Source: Inquilinus sp. (GTDB taxonomy: Bacteria; Pseudomonadota; Alphaproteobacteria; DSM-16000; Inquilinaceae). Taken from it: DNA of 11,085 bases. The position numbers and the translations under genes are program-made. Location of the stretch: positions 1-11,085 of the forward strand of contig JABDIP010000012.1 of assembly GCA_013003675.1 (NCBI GenBank), read 5' to 3'. This document shows, piece by piece, positions 7,074-11,085 of this stretch. How positions within the stretch are numbered: position 1 is the stretch's first letter; every line of letters begins with the position of its first letter. The notes under the pieces were generated by a model that was not told the DNA's origin, searched no databases, and worked only from the letters and a program-made list of their open reading frames with translations.

Positions 7074-7604
7074 CTACTCCGTATGCCGGTCTACGGACTC
7101 CGCGGAGATGCCGTGCTCGCGGGTGAAGATCAGTCGAACCAGATGGTCGACCATGGCGATGGACAGGATCACCGTGCCGACGACCATCGCAATCTGCGGG
7201 ATCCAGATCGGCGTCGCGTCCTGGCCCTGCGAGATATCGTTGAGCTTGTATGACCAGTACGCGGTCTTGATGGCGTAACGGGCGAAATAGACCGACAGCC
7301 CGGTTCCGATCGCAAAGCACCAGATCTCGCCGATGTAGCGAAACCGGCCCAGCGCGCTCAACAGCATGCTGACGCGGATATGCGCGCCGTAGTTGAGGGC
7401 ATAGGCGAAGGCCAGGAACGAGGCCGCCGCCATGAAATACCCCGCGTAGTCCGGGGCGCCCGGAAAGACCTCGCCGGTCCAACGGGCCAGCATCTGTAAC
7501 GTGACCAGCGTCAGAATGGTGATCAGGCAGAGCGCGGCCAGCACGCCGCCCAGCAGGTACAGCCTGTCCAGCCATGGCCGAAGGAAGCCTCCGACAGCGC
7601 GCAT
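7074..7604 (-). CDS. dctQ: TRAP transporter small membrane subunit DctQ
   Basis: This 176-residue membrane protein starts at the ATG at 7604, chosen because AGGGGGG lies just upstream; the open frame extends further to 7724 but without membrane or signal character. Four hydrophobic segments are visible: LYLLGGVLAALCLITILTLV; AGYFMAAASFLAFAYALNYG; EIWCFAIGTGLSVYFARYA; and IPQIAMVVGTVILSIAMVDH. GAHIRVSML after the second helix matches the conserved 'H-I-R/V' region of DctQ proteins. It forms the membrane complex with DctM, whose gene begins 6 bases downstream. A strong GC-rich hairpin precedes it, separating it from dctP. Confidence 0.93.
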   Translation of the reverse strand: MRAVGGFLRPWLDRLYLLGGVLAALCLITILTLVTLQMLARWTGEVFPGAPDYAGYFMAAASFLAFAYALNYGAHIRVSMLLSALGRFRYIGEIWCFAIGTGLSVYFARYAIKTAYWSYKLNDISQGQDATPIWIPQIAMVVGTVILSIAMVDHLVRLIFTREHGISAESVDRHTE

Positions 7605-7624
7605 AGCGGCCCCCCTGTTTCTGA

Positions 7625-7658
7625 AAAGACGGGCCCCGGCGAATGTTGCCGGGGCCCG
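7625..7658 (-). promoter_or_regulatory. Hairpin with partial T-run between dctP and dctQ (attenuator-like)
   Basis: The arms CGGGCCCCGGC (7630-7640) and GCCGGGGCCCG (7648-7658) pair perfectly over 11 bases with a 7-base loop. On the minus strand the stem is followed by TCTTTTC, a T-rich but interrupted tract. This looks like a leaky intrinsic terminator, and it lies in the 61-base gap after dctP and before dctQM. It would let more transcripts end after the binding-protein gene than continue into the membrane genes. Terminator-like function is inferred; the structure itself is clear. Confidence 0.65.
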
Positions 7659-7665
7659 CGATGCC

Positions 7666-8643
7666 TTAGCGGCTGGCCTTGAACGCATCCACGATGCGTG
7701 CGCCGGTCTCGCCGGCACTCTCAAGCCATTCCGCGGTCATCGTCTCGCCGATCTCTTCCAGTTCGGCCTTCAGGCCGTTGCCGGCAGGCTGAACGACCAT
7801 GCCATTGGCGGCCAACTCGCCCAGGGTGAACTCGGTGTACTGTACCGAGCGCCAGTAGCCGGAGTATTCCGCCAGGCTGGCACAGCCGTTGACGACATTC
7901 TGAGTCGCTTCGTCGAGGCCTTCCCAGGCCTGCTTGTTGGCGAACACATAGTTCCGCGGCAGCCAGGCGTCGACTTCATAGAAGTGGGTCAGGCTCTCCC
8001 AGACCTTGCGGTCATACCCGGTCGACCCGGACGAGATCATGGATTCGGCGACGCCGGTGGCGAAGGCCTGCGAAATCTCCGCCGCCTCGATCTGGACGGG
8101 CAGCATGCCGGTCAGCTCGGCCAGACGGGCGGTTGCGGTGTTGTAAGAGCGGAACTTGATCCCCTCCATATCCGCCACCGCATCGACCTCCCGCTTGAAA
8201 TAGAGGCCCTGCGGCGGCCACGGCACCGAATACAGAAGGTGCAGGTTCTGCGAGTCCAGCAGTTGCGAGAATTCGGGTTTCGCCGCATCCCACAGATCGA
8301 TCGAATCCTCGAACGAAGTCGCCAGGAACGGGATCGAGTCGACGCCGAACAGCGCGTCCTCGTTCTGGTGCGCGGAAAGCAGGCGCTCGCCGATCTGCAC
8401 CTGCCCGGTCTGGACCGCGCGTTTGATCTCGTTGCCCTTGAACAACGAGCCGCCGGGATGGGTGACCATCTCCAGCTCGCCGCCGGTGCCCAGCGTCACG
8501 CATCGCGCGAATTCCGCGCCGTTGGCAGAGTGGAAGTTCGATGCTGAGTAGGCCATCGGCATATCCCAGGTCTCGGCGGAAGCCGTCGCTGTGGCCAGTG
8601 CAAGGACCGATGTGGCGGTCAGTACTGCAAATGTTGTTTTCAT
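7666..8643 (-). CDS. dctP: TRAP transporter periplasmic substrate-binding protein DctP
   Basis: The product has 325 residues from the ATG at 8643, which follows a near-ideal ribosome site (GGGAGGAG). The open frame runs further upstream, but only this start gives a Sec signal peptide, MKTTFAVLTATSV then LATATASA, cut after Ala23. The mature part fits the DctP family. MEGIKFRSYN carries Arg165 at the place of the family's conserved Arg that salt-bridges the ligand carboxylate, so the ligand is probably an organic acid. SSGSTGYDRKVWES is the region that usually lines the pocket from the second domain. Two Cys (47 and 254) could form a disulfide in the periplasm. Only 23 bases separate it from the upstream flavoenzyme gene, so transporter and enzyme are co-transcribed. 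The exact ligand is not readable. Confidence 0.95.
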   Translation of the reverse strand: MKTTFAVLTATSVLALATATASAETWDMPMAYSASNFHSANGAEFARCVTLGTGGELEMVTHPGGSLFKGNEIKRAVQTGQVQIGERLLSAHQNEDALFGVDSIPFLATSFEDSIDLWDAAKPEFSQLLDSQNLHLLYSVPWPPQGLYFKREVDAVADMEGIKFRSYNTATARLAELTGMLPVQIEAAEISQAFATGVAESMISSGSTGYDRKVWESLTHFYEVDAWLPRNYVFANKQAWEGLDEATQNVVNGCASLAEYSGYWRSVQYTEFTLGELAANGMVVQPAGNGLKAELEEIGETMTAEWLESAGETGARIVDAFKASR

Positions 8644-8666
8644 TCTCTCCTCCCTGATTGTGCCTT

Positions 8667-9923
8667 CTAGTGTTGCCGGAACCGGCCTGGATTGTAAGGT
8701 GCCAAATCCAGGTTTGTGCCATTTGCCGTTATCAGATCGGCGATCAGGCGACCGGTTTTCGGTCCTCCGGTAAGACCGATATGATGGTGCCCGAACCCGG
8801 CGATCACGCCGGTATTTCCGATCTCGCCGATCAGCGGCAGGCTGTCGGCCGGGGCCGGACGGTGGCCCAGCCAGTTTTCGACTCCATCGAATTCCAACGT
8901 TGGAAAGGTTTCTCCGACCTGTTTCCTCAGCAGGGCGAGCGGGGCATCGGAAGGGCCGGCCTCGAGCCCGCCGAACTCCACCACGCCGGCGCATCTCAGG
9001 CCGCCATCCATGGAGGTGGCGACGAATTTCCCCGACGCGACCATGGTCGGCGCCCGCAGGCGGATGGAGGGATCCTTGAGGACGATATGGTAGCCGCGCT
9101 CGGTCTCCAACGGCACCGAGAGGCCGAGTTTATCGGCGAGCGGCTTGGACCACACGCCGGTGGTCAGAACCGCCGTATCGCATTCGTCCAGCCCGGTCTC
9201 CGTCTCGACCCCGGTGACACGGCCGTCGGAGAGCCGAATATCGCGCACTTCCGCCTGCTTGATGCGGCCGCCCTCCCGCTCGAAAACCCGCGCCAGCGAC
9301 TGCACATAGCCGCCCGGATCGCGGACGAAGCCATGATCCCTCATGCGCGCGAGCAGCCCGACCGACGGGCCCAAGGCGGGCTCGTAGTCGTGCACGCCAT
9401 CGCCTTCGATCAGGTCGGGCTCGAACCCGGCATTCTTGCGCAATGCCCAAACATAGCGATCGGCCTCGAACGCCGCCCGGTCCGCATAGGCGAAGACATA
9501 GTCGGACCCGACCACCCAGTCGGCGGCGTCCGTGCCTTCGGTCAGGGCTTGGTGCTGCTCGACGGTGTCGCTGACGATGGGCGCCAGACCCGCCGCGATC
9601 CGGCGGGTGTCGGCATCGTTCGCATGGCTGAGATACCTGACCAGCCACGGGGCCAGACGCGGCAGGTAGCGCCAGCGCAGGAACAGCGGAAAATTCGGAT
9701 CGAGAAGCAGCTTAGGGCCCTTGGCGATCAGTCCCGGGGTCGTCACCGGCACGACCGAACAGGCCGCCAGCACGCCGGCATTGCCGTACGACGTGCCGGT
9801 CCCCGGCGCATTGCGGTCGACCAGGGTCACCGACGCTCCGGCGCGGGCAAGCCAGATCGCCGCGGAGACCCCGACGATCCCGGCGCCGATGACAATCACG
9901 CTTTTCGGCCTGCCGTTTGGCAT
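8667..9923 (-). CDS. FAD-dependent amino-acid dehydrogenase/oxidase, DadA/DAO family
   Basis: This 418-residue flavoenzyme has no signal peptide, so it is cytoplasmic or at the inner face of the membrane. The N-terminal Rossmann fold binds FAD: VIVIGAGIVG with G13-x-G15-x-x-G18, and Asp36 at the end of the second strand. TSYGNAG (about 44-50) is the family's S-x-N-A-G turn. The C-terminal FAD-contacting segment is FGHHHIGLTGGPKTGRLIADLI. Relatives oxidise D-amino acids, glycine, sarcosine or hydroxyproline-type imino acids to 2-oxoacids or imines, passing electrons to quinone or oxygen; the substrate here is not determined. The start at 9923 abuts a GGGGG run, with AGGGAAG further upstream. 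A GTG eight codons in (9899) would still keep the FAD fold. The gene lies between a ThDP enzyme and dctP in one transcript. Confidence 0.9.
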   Translation of the reverse strand: MPNGRPKSVIVIGAGIVGVSAAIWLARAGASVTLVDRNAPGTGTSYGNAGVLAACSVVPVTTPGLIAKGPKLLLDPNFPLFLRWRYLPRLAPWLVRYLSHANDADTRRIAAGLAPIVSDTVEQHQALTEGTDAADWVVGSDYVFAYADRAAFEADRYVWALRKNAGFEPDLIEGDGVHDYEPALGPSVGLLARMRDHGFVRDPGGYVQSLARVFEREGGRIKQAEVRDIRLSDGRVTGVETETGLDECDTAVLTTGVWSKPLADKLGLSVPLETERGYHIVLKDPSIRLRAPTMVASGKFVATSMDGGLRCAGVVEFGGLEAGPSDAPLALLRKQVGETFPTLEFDGVENWLGHRPAPADSLPLIGEIGNTGVIAGFGHHHIGLTGGPKTGRLIADLITANGTNLDLAPYNPGRFRQH

Positions 9924-9961
9924 CCCCCGCCTACTTCCCTGTCCTCTTGCCCGGGCCCTTT

Positions 9962-9989
9962 TTGCCCCAGCCTACTTGCCCCAGCCTAC
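9962..9989. repeat. Exact tandem duplication of a 14-bp unit
   Basis: TTGCCCCAGCCTAC occurs twice head to tail (9962-9975 and 9976-9989). On the transcribed strand it reads GTAGGCTGGGGCAA. A shorter related copy, GTAGGCGGGGG, sits directly before the flavoenzyme start codon (9924-9934). The repeat lies in the 118-base gap between the ThDP enzyme and flavoenzyme genes. It could be a slipped-strand duplication or a repeated binding or ribosome-loading element. Confidence 0.8.
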
Positions 9990-10011
9990 CTGCCTGCGTC
10001 CATTCACGTCC

Positions 10012-10036
10012 AACCGGTCGGTTCCGGACACCGGTG
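10012..10036. promoter_or_regulatory. Pair of short palindromes after the ThDP-enzyme gene
   Basis: AACCGGTCGGTT (10012-10023) has inverted arms AACCG/CGGTT around GT. It is followed by the perfect palindrome CACCGGTG (10029-10036). The arrangement resembles operator half-sites of TetR-type repressors, but this is resemblance only. The site lies just past the ThDP-enzyme stop and about 90 bases before the flavoenzyme start. A TTGGAC hexamer (10010-10015, minus strand) overlaps it without a good -10 partner. Confidence 0.25.
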
Positions 10037-10041
10037 CCCGC

Positions 10042-11085
10042 CTAGCCCATCCAGCGGCGGCCCGGTGCGTTCGACTCCTCCAGCGGCTGGCAGACGACGT
10101 CGATCAATGTCGGGCCGCCATGGTCGATCGCCATCTTCAAGACGCCCGTCAAATCCTCCGGGGCCTCGACCCGCCACGACTTCACGCCGAACGCCGCGGC
10201 AATGGCGGCATGGTCGGACCGCTCGAAATCGACATTGTAGTAGCGCTTGTCGCAATCGGCGTCCTGGCTGGCCTTGATCCAGCCGAAACTGCTGTTGGAA
10301 AGCACGATGTAGGTGATCGGCGCACGCGACCGGATCACGGTCTCCAGCTCGCCGCAGCTGAAGCCGAACGAGCCGTCCCCCATCATCGCCACGACCTTTC
10401 GGTCCGGCCTTCCGTACCAGGCGCCCAGCGCCGCGCTCATCGAATAGCCCAGCGCGCCGTGGGCACGGTTGGTGATGAAGTGGCGCCCGGCGCGCGGCAA
10501 CTGGTAGTAGGCGGAGAAATACGGGCAGGAGGTCCCCGGGTCGGAGACGACGATCGCGTCGTCCGGCAGCACGTCCATCATGGCGGCGATCACCCGCTCC
10601 GGCCGGATCGGCGTCGACGGCTCCTCGGCCAGGGTGTGAAACCGGTCGAACTTGCGGCGCTTGGCGGCGGCGACGGCCGCGGCCGCGCCAAAGCCGTCGG
10701 CACCCTGCCCCTTGCGGTCGAGCACCTCGTTCAGCCCGGCCAGCGCGAAGCGCAGATCGCCGACGACGCCGACCTCGGTACGGTAATTGGCACCGATCAC
10801 CATCGGGTCACTGTCGAAATGCACGATGCGCGCCGCGGTGCCCGGCGCCTCCCACCGCGACGTCGTGGTCGAGCCGGCGCGGCAGCCCATGAAGACGACC
10901 AGGTCGGCTGCCGCCAGGACCTCCCAGGTCTCGTCCGTGCCGCCGTTCGAGCCGACCACGCCGAGGCAGTTCGGATGGCTCTCGGCCAGGCTGCCCTGAC
11001 CGGATATCGATGTCGCGACCGGGATGTCGAGGCGGCTGGCGAGCCGGCCCAACTCCTCCATCGCATCGGCGATGACGACGCCGCC
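10042..11085 (-). CDS. ThDP-dependent 2-oxoacid enzyme (acetolactate-synthase-like), 5' part outside window
   Basis: The visible 347 residues are the C-terminal part. The frame stays open to the window edge, and the residues at the edge (GGVVIADAMEEL) match the start of the central domain, so the N-terminal pyrimidine-binding domain with the catalytic Glu lies outside. The central domain runs to about residue 135 and shows the IPVATSISGQGSLAESHP pattern. The ThDP/Mg domain follows. SDPGTSCPYFSAYY and HGALGYSMSAALGA precede the cofactor motif GDGSFGFSCGELE, ending in VLSNSSFGW. Counting 27 residues from the GDG Asp reaches the Asn, so the metal ligand is kept although the usual NN is SN. The family includes acetolactate synthase, oxoacid decarboxylases and sulfoacetaldehyde acetyltransferase; I cannot choose among these. 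It is the most upstream visible gene of the TRAP operon. Confidence 0.9.
   Translation of the reverse strand, partial: GGVVIADAMEELGRLASRLDIPVATSISGQGSLAESHPNCLGVVGSNGGTDETWEVLAAADLVVFMGCRAGSTTTSRWEAPGTAARIVHFDSDPMVIGANYRTEVGVVGDLRFALAGLNEVLDRKGQGADGFGAAAAVAAAKRRKFDRFHTLAEEPSTPIRPERVIAAMMDVLPDDAIVVSDPGTSCPYFSAYYQLPRAGRHFITNRAHGALGYSMSAALGAWYGRPDRKVVAMMGDGSFGFSCGELETVIRSRAPITYIVLSNSSFGWIKASQDADCDKRYYNVDFERSDHAAIAAAFGVKSWRVEAPEDLTGVLKMAIDHGGPTLIDVVCQPLEESNAPGRRWMG

Noticed and set aside
5706..7253. A 515-codon open frame on the plus strand opposite dctM/dctQ
   Set aside because: Its composition is Asp/His/Arg/Gln-rich and low in complexity, as expected for the antisense of transmembrane codons. 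The DctM motifs on the other strand are unambiguous.
5620..7575. A 651-codon open frame on the minus strand across permease 2, dctM and dctQ
   Set aside because: It overlaps dctM and dctQ in another frame, is dominated by R, G, D, P and H, and shows no domain. It exists because GC-rich coding DNA rarely has stop codons in other frames.
9962..9989. The tandem repeat as the beginning of a CRISPR array
   Set aside because: The units are 14 bp, directly adjacent with no spacers, and only two are exact. No cas gene is visible.
8658..10277. A 539-codon open frame on the plus strand opposite the flavoenzyme
   Set aside because: It runs antisense to a gene with a clear FAD fold and across an intergenic repeat, and has no recognisable motif or ribosome site.
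1..11085. A mobile element, phage or defence island
   Set aside because: No transposase, integrase, nuclease, toxin-antitoxin or phage gene is seen, and no long terminal inverted repeats or tRNA-linked duplications. The gene content is ordinary envelope, transport and metabolism.

Overview
This is a GC-rich stretch of bacterial chromosome, most likely from an alphaproteobacterium of the Rhodospirillales/Rhodobacterales kind. The clues are base composition, a rickettsial-type '17 kDa surface antigen' lipoprotein, and the combination of a TRAP carrier with a polyamine/iron-type ABC importer. The assignment is inferred from gene content only. I see no tRNA, rRNA, CRISPR array, insertion sequence or phage gene.

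Layout. (1) Positions 1-1600 hold two small predicted outer-membrane lipoproteins transcribed away from each other. A surface-antigen-domain protein lies on the minus strand (89-538). A protein with a carboxypeptidase-regulatory-like beta-sandwich lies on the plus strand (950-1489). They are separated by about 410 bases that include an unusually AT-rich control region. (2) Positions 1673-5731 hold a complete plus-strand ABC importer operon: promoter candidate, ATPase, periplasmic binding protein, permease 1, permease 2. The junctions are ATGA overlaps, except for a 67-70 base gap with a strong hairpin after the binding-protein gene. (3) Positions 5754-11085 hold a minus-strand operon running towards the ABC operon. 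In transcription order it encodes a ThDP-dependent 2-oxoacid enzyme (cut by the window edge), a D-amino-acid-dehydrogenase-like flavoenzyme, a TRAP binding protein (DctP), a small membrane subunit (DctQ) and a large membrane subunit (DctM). The two operons converge, with only 22 bases between their stop codons.

How the genes may work together. The minus-strand genes form a plausible uptake-and-catabolism module. The TRAP carrier would import a carboxylated, probably amino-containing compound, the flavoenzyme would oxidise it to a 2-oxoacid or imine, and the ThDP enzyme would decarboxylate or ligate the oxoacid. The substrate cannot be read from the sequence. The ABC operon is a second importer, also without a defined ligand, and neither operon has a regulator inside the window.

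Both importers share one design: a stable hairpin directly after the binding-protein gene, ahead of the membrane genes, which would favour binding protein over membrane subunits. The most unusual non-coding feature is an exact 14-bp tandem repeat between the ThDP enzyme and the flavoenzyme, with a degenerate third copy reaching the flavoenzyme start codon. I found no clearly new defence, mobile or RNA-based system.
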